Positions 36,002-48,636 of a stretch of DNA of 64,000 bases are shown in pieces (within the stretch, counting starts at the first letter, position 1; each line of letters opens with the position of its first letter). The translations under genes and the position numbers were made by a program. This DNA comes from Ooceraea biroi (taxonomy: Eukaryota > Arthropoda > Insecta > Hymenoptera > Formicidae). Under the pieces are notes generated by a model. That model was given only the letters and a program-made list of their open reading frames with translations, did not search any database and was not told the DNA's origin. Location: contig NC_039519.1 of NCBI RefSeq assembly GCF_003672135.1, forward strand, positions 6,944,001 to 7,008,000, read 5' to 3'.

Positions 36002-36734
36002 AACTCCCTGTACGGTGTATTTTTGCCTTCGCGATAGGCTTACGTCTTATTTTAATATTATTCGTCTCCCTAAAGATGATATTCACGGATTCGTGCGTTC
36101 ATTTTAGACTTTGAAATTTAATTGGCAAAGAATAAGTTTTTGTAACAAAAGAGCAAACCTACTGATAGAGCAAAAAGTCCTCGGTGGATATTCGAGAATT
36201 TATTTTATTTAGAATTTATTCTACAGTTTACATTTTATTTCATAAATATTCGTGAGGTAATATCGATAAGGTAGGGAATATTATAGTAAAAAAATATATA
36301 TCATAAATCTTGTAAAATATTATTGGTACAAATATACAGTAAAATAGAGCATCTATAATTTAACATGACATCATGATTAATGAATAAAAAAACACTGATT
36401 AGCGACTATCGATAGAGTTCCTGTTACTCGGACACCTGATTGAATCGAGCGTCCAATCGCGTCCTGCAACGACGCGATATTTCTTTTTTTTTTATCTGTT
36501 ATGTACTGAAGAGTGGCTGTTTTCGCTTCCGCCGTTTGACACGCTGCAATTAGGTATCGACTGGCATCGCGTACGTACGTATACTTATTGTCGTGTCCGT
36601 TACGCGTGTATCGCGTTTCCTACTTTTGAAGAATCGTGTATGTACCGTCATTAAGTGACTTCAGCGCCAAGGCAACCAGCTTTCGCCACGCGTCCCAGAA
36701 TTCCACCGTGACATACGTTGACAACACGGTAAAA
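36002..36734. other. SUPT7L 3' UTR and ArfGAP upstream region
   Basis: AT-rich 3' UTR to about 36380, then a more balanced stretch leading to the ArfGAP ATG. No additional gene seen. Confidence 0.6.
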
Positions 36735-39700
36735 ATGGCAGATTCTGCGCCCAGTAAGGTCGACATCGAGGAGATCTTTAAGAGATTGCGGGCCATCCCG
36801 ACGAACAAGGTTGGTTCAGGCGCGATATCGCGATGCGGATTCGTAGCTAAATATTCGGGAAGAAAAACGGCACGATTGATCGGTCGATCGATAGAATTGC
36901 AGCGTCATACTGCCTGGTTGCGATCTCTTTAATTTTCCTGGTAGCTCTCTGCCGACCGAGTGACACGTACGGGATCGCGTACGAGGTCGCGTGTCGAACT
37001 GTCGTATTGCATCTTGCGACAATATTCGTGACGGACATTCCGCGGAAGATTCCGCGGCGGACGGACGTGACTTACGCGTCTCGCTGTCAGTTCAGCTATT
37101 TCAGGCTCGGTAATTAGCAATTACTTTCTTGCTGTCAGGCATGTTTTGACTGTAACGCGAAAAATCCAGCATGGGCCAGCGTGACATACGGAGTCTTCTT
37201 GTGCATCGATTGTTCAGCGGTGCATCGTGGTCTGGGGGTACATTTGACATTCGTCAGATCCACGCAACTTGATACGAACTGGACATGGCTGCAGCTCAGG
37301 AACATGCAGCTGGGTGGTAATGCCAATGCTGTTAGTTTTCATATTCAATAATATTAATGTTCTTATTTTTGTTGGAGGGGAGAGTAAATAAACAATTTCG
37401 ATGAATACGTTCTATTAATTTCAAGTGTGTTATTGATTTTCAGAGAAAATTCTTTGCACAACACAATTGTCTCACGACCGATGCTCAGCAAAAGTACAAT
37501 TCACGTGCAGCTTCGCTGTACCGGGACAAATTAGCACAGGCCTCTGCACAAGCGATGCGTCGTTACGGCAGAAAGGTATGACTAGAATACATCAATGTAG
37601 TAGTACCTAGGATACTTTAGTAGCCAGTATTAGACTTCCACTGTAATTATAAACGTGGTAATTATAGGTGTCTCTTCCTACGTCAAAAAATAAAACAATG
37701 GTGAGCTGAGTAAATGTTTTGGCAAACAATTTGTTTAGAATTTTACTAACATCTGCTCATGACATCATCCTAAATTGCTTATTCTTTCATACATGCATAT
37801 ATGTGTATATGGGACACTCTGTACATCGTTCTTCATGTATTCAATATCAATGCACAATGTTTCATGTACAGAGTAATTCATGTCACAAATACAATTATTT
37901 ACAAAAATTGAAGATATAACCTATAAAATATAAAGTCTTTGTATCAAGAGCTTTTTTTTAATATATCTTCAAGTTTTGTAAATTACATCGGTCGGAAATA
38001 CGAATGGATCACCCTGTATAATCATCCACAATTGTTTACATACATGTACAGTTTTGATGTTAACGAGTTTCGTCCTTTTTCACGAGTATAATAAACTCAT
38101 TGTGATAATGCTGTCTAATACAAGTAGGCATTGTTAATAGAATACAACATCGTAATAATATTTGTTTCTTTTCGTTGCTGTACTTAACAGTCTGCGCAGG
38201 ATGTCTCTAAAATGTTCATCCAAAAACTTTATCAATGTATTTTGTTGACCATCTCGAGGCAAAAATATACACAGATTCGCAAATGTACTTTTCACTTGCA
38301 CATTGGTAAAGTTGAATTAAACGTTTTAAGAACGTCGTACTAATTGTTACCACTCATTTTTACAGTTGCACTTGGATGAAGGCACGGAAGCGGCATCGGA
38401 GGAGACAAGCGAGCTAGATTTCTTCAAGCAACACGAGACTTCGGGTTCGCACGAGAACGAGGCGACAATTCCAATAGAGGAAAAGGCATATCTCACACCC
38501 AACGCAGTGCCAAACAATGATAGTGTGGAGAAAAGTGCGTCAGAAACTGCTAATTGTTCGGAGCCTTCCGTAAAGCTTTTCGAATCTACCTCAAATATAC
38601 AGGCTGAAAGGAAGCCCACTATAGGTGGCAGGACAGTGCAATCCAAGCGTCCCGGTGGTGTAAGTTTGATTTTTCTAATGAAATAATAAATACGACGAAA
38701 TTGCGTTGCGATTACAGCCTCGTTAATTTATCAGTTAGGAAAGAAAACCGGGAGCTTGGGCGCTCAGAGGGTCAAGACCAACTTTGATGAGTTGGAGAGA
38801 AGCGTCGCGGAGGCGTATAAACAGGCACAAGAGAAGAATAAAGAGATCACAAAAGAGGAGCAGGAGGATCTTGCCACGCGTCTGTCTCAGCGGTACGAAC
38901 AGAATCTGAGTCAGCAGGCGAAGAAGATAGAAGAGAGGGCAAAGCACATGGATCCACTGAAGGCTACACAGGCGGAGCGACTTGGAATGGGATTCAGTGC
39001 ACGAAGGTAAGAAGAATTTCTGCGTTTTCTCTCTCTTTATTTCTTCCCCTCTTATTTATTAAATTTTATTTTAATTTCTGTTTTTTCTGCTAGTGGCGCG
39101 AGTCACTCCGCGCTCGGCGACATGAAGACGATAACGCAAGAGACGAGGCAAGACAAGATTATAACATCACCGGAACCGGTATCGGCAGAGGCGGATGTTT
39201 TCTTCAGCTTGGATGAGTTTTATTCAGTTTACGCCAACAGCAAGCCTTCTCGCGGTGAGGAGATTGTGGTTGTGGCGGAACCGGAGCCGCCTAAACGACT
39301 AGCTCCCTCGCTCCGAACCGCAAACACGAGGAATGATGTGAAAACCTCGGCCGCTGCCGAGGGGGAGGCTCAGAAAAAGTTTGGCAGCGCCAAAGCCATC
39401 AGTTCAGAGCAATATTTTCAAGACAGTACTTCCGATAATGCGGTAAGTTGAAATTGTAGACAATCAATATTTTGTAACAAAAAAAAGTATAATTTGTAAT
39501 TTTTATCAGACATTAACGGCGTACAGAGCAGGATTTCTCGATTACAATCGTTTCTTTTTTCGCAATAAATTACATAATAAATTTTATAACAAATAAAATA
39601 TAAAATTTCCAAACTTTTCAGTGGGAACGTAAAAACAACTTACGTCGCTTCGAAGGCTCGTCTAGCATCTCGTCGAGCGATTATTTTGGCACTGACAACT

Positions 39701-39879
39701 CGACGCCAACCTCGCCCACGTCTCTGTTATCTACGCGCTTGAGCGCTGGAAGAGCTGGCGTCGTAGATCTGGACGACGTACGAGAGAGCGTACGTCAAGG
39801 TATGAACAAGGTTGCTGGGAGACTTAGTTCACTTGCGAACGCGGCGGTCTCTTCTATACAGGATCGTTACGGACTCTAA
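36735..39879 (+). CDS. ArfGAP3: ADP-ribosylation factor GTPase-activating protein 2/3
   Basis: Stimulates GTP hydrolysis by Arf1 on Golgi COPI vesicles. Seven exons: 36735-36809, 37139-37330, 37444-37575, 38366-38659, 38735-39006, 39094-39442, 39622-39879, giving 523 aa, the usual size. The ArfGAP zinc finger is C27-X2-C30-X16-C47-X2-C50 and the arginine finger is R55 (AVHRGLG). A Lys/Glu-rich coiled segment lies mid-protein (EERAKHMDPLKATQAERLGM). The C-terminus holds the Glo3-type motifs of ArfGAP2/3, ISSEQYFQD and SSSDYFG, then an amphipathic helix (VRQGMNKVAGRLSSLANAA). These motifs separate it from ArfGAP1. ArfGAP2 versus 3 cannot be distinguished for insects. Intron 3 (790 bp) carries a repeat. 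Confidence 0.96.
37797..38024. repeat. Probable short non-autonomous repeat in ArfGAP intron 3
   Basis: One end reads GGGACACTCTGTACATCG and the other, GGATCACCCTGTATAAT, resembles on its complement the TATACAGGGTGA start of the repeats at 10151 and 56402. No ORF. Boundaries are tentative. Confidence 0.4.
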
Positions 39880-40090
39880 TTAAATGGAATGGAATCTATT
39901 GCATTTTATGAAGAATTGTTACAGCATTATCCCGGACCCCGATCTTGTCCATTGTTCAAGATTGTAAATAAAAGCTTATAATTGAGCTGTTCTCGCGTAA
40001 CTTATTATTCTCAGGTGGACTGCGCGCAGAGGCATATTTATATTTTCATCAGTAATGAATAATTAATAATCGATATATAGCGCAAATGAA

Positions 40091-40269
40091 TACACACACA
40101 CACACAAAATGTGTGTGTGTGTGTGTGCGTGCGTGCGTGTGTGTGTGTGTGTGTACACATACATACATACATACATACAATATGAAAATTGTGCAATGAA
40201 AATATAAATATATTTTATAAATACTTCTTTCTGGCCATGATGTGTGTGTGTGTGTGTGCGCGCGCGCGT
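40091..40269. repeat. CA/TG and GTAT microsatellites
   Basis: (CA)n then (TG)n around 40091-40155, followed by (CATA)n, and a second (TG)n/(CG)n tract at 40240-40269. The inverted CA and TG tracts can fold on each other. It lies in the convergent 3' region between ArfGAP and the PP2C gene. Confidence 0.9.
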
Positions 40270-40416
40270 TTTTTTAACAGCGTCAATGTATTCTTTCAAT
40301 AATGTCGCGTAACAATGTATCTATATCAAAAGTCTCGGGGGGTACGTCACAAAAGTAAAATACCTAGAATAATTTAGGTCGGGAGGATAAAAAATGTCGC
40401 CTAAGATCTAAAACAA

Positions 40417-42104
40417 TTATTCGTCTATATCCGGCGGGGGTTCTTGACAATTCAGGACTAGCTGCGAGCAAGGCTTGCCGTGGAGGAAGCACACGAGTAT
40501 CACTGTCATGTTGTCGCAACCGGTGCCCATGAGAGCGTCCGGTGCTAGACAACGATTTAGCAGCTCCTCGCAGATCTCCTCGGGGTGTACGCTGGCGTTC
40601 TGACACGACTCGCCGTCCCCACCCAGCTTCGTTTGAGCTAAGCGCGTTCTCACAAACTCGACGACCTCCTCGTTGGTCATTACGTCCCAGATGCCGTCGC
40701 ATGCCAGAACGACGAACTCCCATTCCTCGGTAATAGAAAATTCTTGCACTTCGGGAAAAGCTGCGTGTTTAACAATTTTTTTATTTATTTATTTAAAAAA
40801 TGTGCATTATGACTTTTCAAAATCATTTATGTTATTTAAAGCAGGGCCCATATCATCATCAAACTGAGCTTCGTGGCAAACTTTCAGCTGTAATTTAAGC
40901 TCTCTTGGACCTTTAAGTTAAAGTTTTTGTCAAACTAAATCTTGTGCCATCCCGAACGTACTTGTGATCTATATCTGCTTAAAATACGCACTTATTTACG
41001 TTTTTGGCATGGCCCGAAGGTTGGCACACGTGATGCCGTCCAATAAAACACGTAATTATACTGCATCATGCCCTTTGATACGACGGCAAAATTTGCTTTC
41101 TAATGGCAAGCTGCGACCTGAGTTGCGTAACATCGAAATATTCATAACTGAAGCTTAACTTGACTTGCAAATGCGCGCGACAAACGCTCGCAACGAAGCT
41201 CAGCTCTTGTTCGATGACGCAGACCCTGTTAAGTGTCTCATTATTAGTCTCATTACCAGTCACAATTTGTTCTTGCGGGGATTTGCGATCGTTCCGTTTA
41301 AATATGAAATCCCCGAGCGCGCGGGACAGCGCCAGGTTGCCGTTCACTCTCTTGTACTCGACAAAACCGCCGGCTGCTTCGATCCGTTTGCGCTCGTCCT
41401 TTAACGTAGGTTTGTGATCTCGACTCAGGGGCACCGTCATGCCGCTGATACTCGCCACTGCCCTGCTGTCACCCGCGTTGGCCTGTAAAACTTTTTCACT
41501 GGTCAGGGATTCAAATGTCGAAGCGCATCGTCCTGCGGATACCGCCAAGATAATGAGTGACTTACGCTGTACAGAATGTTATCTTTAATGAGAAGCGCGA
41601 TGACAGTGGTCCCGGCGTGTTCGTCCCTAAGCACGACGTTAGTCTGCATCGCTTTATCCAGCTCCAGGAAGCCTTGTTGTATACCTTCTACAATGTCGCC
41701 CGCCTTGTACTCGCTTCTCTTAGTTATGTATTCGTGCAAGTGTTTCCCAGCATGCTGCGCCATAGCGGCACCTTATAAATATACGAGTGCTTGTGTAAAT
41801 GAATAATTTATCGATGACGCAGTCAGTTTAGATCCCGTTGTTGTCACTGCGTTACAGATATATTTCCTTATTCCGTTCTGTATTATTCTACATCTGTCTT
41901 GTACGCAGCGTACTTACCACCGTGTCCGTCATAAACGGCGAAGAACGCAGCGCCTGGGTCACTGGGTAGGGAAAGTATGTGTACGTGCGAGTCTTCCATT
42001 TTGATACGCCATCCTTGCATGCAGGAGCTGCCTACTCGATAGTTGTTATCCCGGCAACAAGCAGACTTCTTCTTCGTTACTGGTTCGCTAAGTGTTTGCC
42101 CCAT
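40417..42104 (-). CDS. Protein phosphatase 2C (PPM1A/B-type, T23F11.1-like)
   Basis: Metal-dependent Ser/Thr phosphatase. Coding exons 42104-41918, 41771-41566, 41482-41257, 40760-40417 give 320 aa, all GT-AG with agreeing phases. Start chosen at MGQTLSEPVTKK because Gly2 is a typical N-myristoylation site of this subfamily; an in-frame ATG at 42149 lies upstream of a plausible splice acceptor and is probably not used. Catalytic motifs: MEDSH (E37, D38), YDGHGG (D59, G60), NAGDSRAV, LSRALGDF, ACDGIWD and GCDNMTVIL, so all metal-binding acidic residues appear present. It ends soon after the catalytic fold (EPPPDIDE). Convergent with ArfGAP. Confidence 0.96.
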
Positions 42105-42331
42105 TTCCTCTTCTTTATTGATATCAAACCTACGCGAATAATGCGCCATATAATATTATAAAAATATTAAATAGAATTTTAATTAGAATTAGAAATTTAA
42201 TAGAATTATAAAAATATTACAGTTATAATAATATAAAATATATTACATAGAAATAAGTCAGAATTAAGCGAACTCGAGGCGTAGCATTTACGTGATTACG
42301 AATTCACAGAATTTTACGCTGCAAATCTCAC

Positions 42332-42590
42332 CTAAGAACTGGCGTCGTCGCCCTGGGGCTCCAAGATTAAACACTTTTCATGTTGCTCCGGTTTCATAAC
42401 AGCTTTTCAGAGAGAACGTGCAAGGATCAGCGCAATCACGAGTCACTTCGTCGTCAGTTCCACCCTGAATTAATCCCCGCGTTGTCGATCCAGTCATGAG
42501 AACCGATACGCGTACTGTCAAAATGACTGCGTGCAGACATCGACCGAGATCAACAGCTGATCTGATATGACGTCACAGTATCGTTTGTCT
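42332..42590 (-). promoter_or_regulatory. PP2C 5' UTR exon and promoter
   Basis: On the minus strand a donor (CTTAG|GTGAGA) ends an untranslated exon at 42332; the acceptor CGCGTAG lies just upstream of the coding start. Further upstream the palindrome TGACGTCA, a full cAMP-response element consensus, is at about 42568-42575. Confidence 0.5.
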
Positions 42591-43027
42591 TTTTTTAACG
42601 GAGAGAAAATACGATCCTTCCGCGGTGAGTTTCGGAACGCACCGCAGAACGGTAATCACTATCCTGGCGCATGCGCGGTGAATTATTGTAACGTTGGCAG
42701 TTGATTTAGTGATTTTTATAATTTTTCTGTTTGTTACACTGAACAATCAAACGTGAATTTCCGTTTCCGTCATCTCTGATCTTGTCGCAGCTTCTGTACA
42801 CTTGATTAGACTGCTAACTCTTTACGATAATTGCCGCCAGCTTTATAATTCTTCTATTATGAAAGGTATATAAGGTAAAACGCATGCGTTACATATGTTA
42901 ATTAATCAAACTTAAATATAAATTTAGCTGTTACATTATTTATCATGCATTTAAAAATTCACGATTAATTTCATATCCTAACGATATAAGTATAATAATA
43001 CTGGATCTCTCGAAATATATATCGTTA

Positions 43028-43875
43028 CCCATACAGCACAGAAGCTTGCACCAACGTTGCAGCAACGTTGCAACGTTGCAAATTACAATGCAACAGTACA
43101 AAGACATTGCAGAGATATATATCCGCAAAATACCAGCACACTTGTAGCAACATGACATTAATATTTCGGAAACATCGCACAATCAAAATTTGTAATTAAT
43201 TAATATTAATAATTCATTTTATTAAAACATTGGAGTCTTCCTATCCTAACGAGATTTGTCCAAATCTATTCGACCAATGATGTGTGATGACCAGAATCTG
43301 AGCTCGGTAATATATATGTGCATGCTTAAGCTCCGGTTAGGATTGAGAGATCAAAGTATGTCATTTTACATATAATTCTATACATACTTGCAGTATGTAT
43401 ATTTTTATGTAATTTTATGCTAATATATGAATTTTAATTCCTATTTTATTTTTACAGGCAACATACAAACAAAAACGAAGAAGATTCAATTATTTAATTA
43501 AAGGAAAAATAATATCTCAAGAAGAGGATTTTTAAGTTTTTTTTTATAAAGAACAGTTACTTTTTTATAAGAAAAATAGAGAAAATGTTTATTTCATTTT
43601 TTATTACTATTGTTATATTACATATAATTGTCTATTTATGTTAATAAATAAAAATATTTAAAGTATATAATAATGAATAATTATAATTATTGCAAATTCA
43701 TTACATTGCAATATTATTATGACGTTTCGTTGCAATGTTCCGAAAAGCGGACATTTTCACATTCCTGCAATCCCATAGCAATGCTGCAGAAACATTTCGC
43801 AGTGAATTTGCAATGTTGCTACGTTGCGGTGGAAGATTCCTGCAATATATATGCAATCTTTTCGTGCTGTATGGG
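43028..43875. mobile_element. TIR element of 848 bp with TA flanks (MITE-like)
   Basis: The ends are inverted repeats: CCCATACAGCAC at the left and its complement GTGCTGTATGGG at the right, each flanked by TA. Similarity continues after an indel (GAAGCTTGCA versus GAAAAGATTGCA). Subterminal CAACGTTGCA palindromes cluster near the left end and TTGCAATGTTGC-type motifs near the right. No transposase frame. Confidence 0.75.
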
Positions 43876-45530
43876 TAGTAGTGCATCCCTGCAATATGAC
43901 GTAACGTGACATTATACACGCAGGCGGCGAGATGAATGTCTTCTCGCCCCGTCGTTGTATTGTCGGTGTGAAGAAAATTATGTCACAGACGGTGCGACGC
44001 GACGCGGCGCTGTTGAATCTCGATCGCTCGATTATGTAGCCTCTACCCCGTGTGTCCTTCCCGTCTGCTTGAATAGCTAGCTAGCTGCGGCAAATTGCGC
44101 AAAAAGCTCGGGAGTATTTTTAAGGGATCGCAGCCGCTTTAAAACTTAACGACCTGGATACGTGCTGGCTGCAGTGCTCACTCGCACTGTATTTCGCCAT
44201 GGGTGAAATCCGCGATTTACGAGCGTTTAATTTAACGTTCTCCGATTTGAAATTTTTCTAAACTTCGTCGTACGAAAGTAGGAGAGTACGAGTCCTATTA
44301 CGAAGCGCTAGTTTTTTAAATGCGCGACCTGCTGACGGGATTAATGTCTTTTCTAATTGAAAAGAATGAAGTCCTTGGCTTGGCAGCGTGCAATATATTT
44401 GAAAATCGATACCGTGTATGCTCTTGCCCGATATTGAAAATTAAAATTCTACACAACTGGTGGTGGAACGGGTTTATCCCTCATGTCTCTCGCACGTTAC
44501 CGTTCTACCGTCCAAATAGTTCGTCGACACAGTGTACAGCGGTGTACAACGTGCAAAGCACGCGCCTAGAAAAGTGTGACTAGAAATATTTAGCTTGCAT
44601 CCCATGGAAAATTTAAGGCACGGACAGTTTGGAAATCTTGATTAGATCGCCCGACTTATTTCCACCAGAATGTAATCAAATTACAGTCGTTTTTCTGTTG
44701 ACCAGCATATCTCAGAACAGTTTAAAAAAATAAGTTGAGAAGAAATAGACATTAATAATTTGAAAATCAAATTTCCATTCCCTTAAAATAGAAGTTGTTT
44801 GATTTCTGGATTTATTAATATTTCTATTTATCACGTTTATTATGTTTTCTTATATCTGTTTATTATATTTTTTAAGAATCTCAAAGAATCGCATCTCCTT
44901 TGATTATTTTACATCATCGTTGTCAATTATAGTTTTTAATGACATACTAAGCAAAATGAGGATTGACATCTACAGTGGTAGTGCAATTGACTGTCGAATG
45001 CATTACAAGCGATGGCCAAACAATGCATCGCGATGCAAGGAAAAGGATAGCATTGTTCGCGGTTTGCGGAATCGATCGCCTTCGTTCTTTCGACAGAATC
45101 AAGATAGAATGATGTAATGGCGAGTACGCGGCAAAAAGAGTGCTTTTGTTTCACGGGCATGGATACGTAAATTCTTTGGTGTGTGACAGAACGGGGTTAG
45201 TCACGTAGCAAAGTACGAGAAGTTCGGAGCTGATAGCGGCTCGAATGCAACAGTTTCTTATCAGTAGACGTGAATCAATGGAAAAGATATTTAAAACAAG
45301 ATAATGCAAACACGCGGATAGAACTATATATATATGTGGCATTTAAATTGAAACGCCTAAATAAACATAAAAAAATAAAGCAAAGTGAAAAGAAGTTTCA
45401 AATAAAAATTATAGAGCCTCAAAACCGACGTGTGATAATGCTATTGGTTTGATCTGGACGTTTCCATCTTCTTTTACAATCTTTTTCAACTCAATAAAAT
45501 GAAGAATGTGAATATTTCTCTCGGGATGCA
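43876..45530. other. Intergenic, no supported gene
   Basis: A balanced-GC patch at 43920-44600 and AT-rich sequence after it. Open frames at 44320-44583 and 44842-45117 have no recognisable sequence or splice context. It could contain a distal promoter; nothing firm. Confidence 0.5.
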
Positions 45531-45750
45531 CGAGAACGAAATGGCTAGGGTACACTTTCATTCCACTGTACGCACTTGAATCTCAGCGAGCAACAAAGAG
45601 AGAGAATGACTTTTATGTTGCTAACTGTTGTGCAATAACGCAACGCGCGTCTTCAGTCAGTGACATAAAAGTCATTCAGTTACTCGCTGTGACTCGAATA
45701 TGTATGTACTCGGATATGAAAGTGTGCACTAGTCATTTCGTTCTTGTGTA
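45531..45750. repeat. Foldback element
   Basis: Arms 45531-45626 and 45655-45750 are inverted: AATGACTTTTATG pairs with CATAAAAGTCATT, and the outer ACGAAATG pairs with CATTTCGT. About 95 bp each with indels, and a loop of about 28 bp. No ORF. Confidence 0.8.
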
Positions 45751-47870
45751 TCTTTTAAATAAGAACAGTTTACTTAGTTAAAACGGAATGATTAACTGTA
45801 GCGGAGAAAATGAATACGATTTTCATTTACGTTCATGAAGCACTTGTTTTCTACGTCGAACGATTTCCTGAGAGAAATGTTTTGTCACGTTTTTTAATTT
45901 TATTTTCATTTACGAAGAAAGAAAGATATAACAATTTCTTCCTTTCCGTCTTATTTTCCGAGCCAAGTTTCACGAACTGTGAAGTCGAAGGCACAACATG
46001 CATTACTGGCTATAAAAAATCCAAGATAGTTACGAGAAACTTGAACAGCGGTCATGAAGGATTAATGTCTCGTGCGGAATAATTGGCGATACATTATTTG
46101 GATCCTATTTCTTCGATGTAATGATTCGGGACGTTGAGTAAATCAAAATACAGATATTTTTAATAAAATAAATTCAACTAAATTAAGAGAAAATTACCTT
46201 GATTTAAACTCTGCTTCCGTCATTTGTCCTCGAATAATCTCGAGTGTGTGATCATTGAAATCGTCATGAGAAAGGCTACAAACGTAGATGTTTAAAAAAA
46301 TAGGATCTCAGTCAAAAAAATTGAAGTTGATTTTCAATTCATCTTGATAAAGATTATGAAACTGTTAGCACCATCACACGTCTCCTTACAATATCTGAAA
46401 CATTTATTTTCATTTTATTTTATTTTTTATATATTTCGACATCCCAGTTAAATGTTGCATCCTGTATGTTACAGTTTATTTTACCGCTCTGTTATTTGGT
46501 CTATAATCTTTTTGCAATAAATAAAAAGAATTATATTGATATATAAAACATATCTATTTTCATAAGTGTCTTTCTGTTTGGACGCCGTCACTAGTTTCCA
46601 CAAGCTATCGGTATCGGAGAATTGGTATTTGCAGACAGATCCGTGAGAAGCATGAACTTATCGTAACGTTGAATAGAAATCGGCAGTTGGATTGACATCG
46701 TGAAGTGAGTGCAAGAAAGTGCACTTGCGTTTCACTGAGTTTTATCAGGAAACGAGAAAAGGGTTACTAAAAGCATGTATGCGGTAACTTTTTAAATTTA
46801 CTGTCAATAGTGAAACAAAGTTTGTAAGTTTGACAATACTGAGAATGAATCGCACAATTACAATGAAACTTGGCTTTAGATTTTATTGTTATAACGTGGA
46901 AAAATCTGATACAGAATTTTAACAAAATCCATTCTCAAATCTCATTTCAGGAAGGACGTAATTTGCCTAAAAGAAGTAATTTAATCATTATTAGTTAAAT
47001 AGGTAGACAGAGGTCGCATGGAAATAGCAAATGAATGCGATTTCAGAATAGACAAATCTGATTTGAAATCACAAAGTTGCCTCTCAACTTACTCTTGCTT
47101 ATTTCAACTTATTCTACGGAAGCTCTTAAACCGACGCCGATAACCTAATCTAATTTTCCCTCTCCGTTTATATCGTAGGTGGGACTATATCCTAGAAAGT
47201 GATGGCGAATTTTGTTACAGCCAGATTGTCCAACTAATTTCTACCGTTGGTGCAATCCGGCACCAACTAACTTTCGTGCTCACCAGGGAGAGAATAGTTA
47301 ATGTGTTATACCTATAATTATTATATTTCCGTTTCAAAATGCGAGTTTTCAAGCTTATTCCAATTTATTTTCAAATTTATAATTCTCTGTGTATGTATAC
47401 ATAATTATAGTATAATTTTATAATTTAAAAATATGAGAGACGAACGTTTGCGTCATCTCTAAATCATGTTTTAGAATAGTAATAAGTTAATTTTTATTAT
47501 TTAAAGAATACTACATATTATTTATACATTTATATAATTTATAAAGAATTATAAAATTTATATTATTATAAATTGATATTATTATACAATTATCGTTTAC
47601 CAGAAATTAATTTTGAACGTCCTCGTGTAGCACTTTGAGAGTACCGAATTACCGATATCTTCTACTCGATATCAGCTTTCGGATGTCAATATCCACCACA
47701 TATAGCGAGTATATAGCATCCATGTCAGTAATGATCATTAGCAATGTCGAAATTCTGGATATCAAGGACGAATATTTAAAACCCTCCGATACCTCCGAAC
47801 CCTCGGATGTTCGAAAATCCCTAAACCGTAAAATAACTAATCCACTAAAATTGCAGGACACGGCGTGGCG
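45751..47870. other. Intergenic, AT-rich
   Basis: No gene supported. An open frame at 45810-46082 (90 aa) is AT-rich and unrecognised. The last 100 bases enter a purine-rich GA/GGA tract that continues to about 48025. Confidence 0.5.
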
Positions 47871-48025
47871 CGTGTAAAGAAGATGGAAGCGGGGTGACGC
47901 GGAATAGAGGGAGAGTAGAAGCAAGAGGAGGAAAAGGAGGCTGAGGAAGAGGAGGTGGAGAAGTGGTGAAGGAGGTGGAGGATGCCACTACGGATACGAG
48001 GGTAGGAATGGGTAGGAGGAGGCTG

Positions 48026-48636
48026 AAAGAGAGTCTCCCGCGTCCGAGGGACGACAGAGGGTGCGAATGTACCGCGGGGGCAAGCAGGCAGCACGGGGAT
48101 GCTGCGAGAGAGCAGAGAGAGGTGTTCAGTCGCGCGACGGCTCTCGCCCCGGCCAGTCGATTGAGCCGTGTTACGCCAACAGCGGCCGGAAGCAGCCGCG
48201 TGAAAAAGTTGGCGCGAGATCACTTCCGCCGCGCAATTTTTCCGGTGGTCGATTGCGAAGCGTGCAGCGTCCGCCTCTGATCGCCCGCGTGCGAGGCGGA
48301 CGAGTGACTTTCTGAAGCAACCACCTGTACGTCGTCACAACCATCGCCGTCGTCGTCGCCGTCATCACCGGATCCTCGCACATCAGCAGACGCGCGTACG
48401 CACTAAGCCGGGAACGACCAATCGGGCTCTCGCCACTGTGTCGCGCGCGACCGGCGAGCATTCGCGGCCGCCTTGCGCGAAAAACGTGGTCGTCCTCGTT
48501 TGCGCGTCCGAGGGTCAATTCTTGGAGTCAAGGTCAAGGAATTCCTGGGGGAATGCAGATTCGACGTGATCAGTGAATCGACTGGAATCGGGATCATTGA
48601 GAGCGCAGATACGAGGGAAGGATTTTCTCGATGAAG
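48026..48636 (+). other. Putative 5' exon (leader plus Met-Lys) of a gene with a very long first intron
   Basis: A GC- and CpG-rich block of about 600 bp ends with ATG AAG immediately followed by the consensus donor GTAAGAAC (48637). This looks like a 5' UTR with a two-codon coding start. The downstream 15 kb shows no exon in an obvious frame, so the rest of the gene probably lies beyond the window. Starting Met-Lys is common in secreted or membrane proteins, but nothing identifies the product. The leader's 5' limit is approximate; open frames of 80-128 codons inside it are probably due to base composition. Confidence 0.45.

Noticed and set aside
40063..40299. 78-codon minus-strand frame of His/Thr/Tyr repeats.
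   Set aside because: Translation of CA/TG microsatellites.
43673..43919. Plus- and minus-strand frames of 78 and 72 codons.
   Set aside because: They lie largely inside the TIR element among TTGCAATG-type repeats; no transposase similarity.
47837..48597. Overlapping frames of 64-128 codons.
   Set aside because: Overlapping on both strands in purine-rich and CpG-rich leader DNA; better explained as a 5' UTR.
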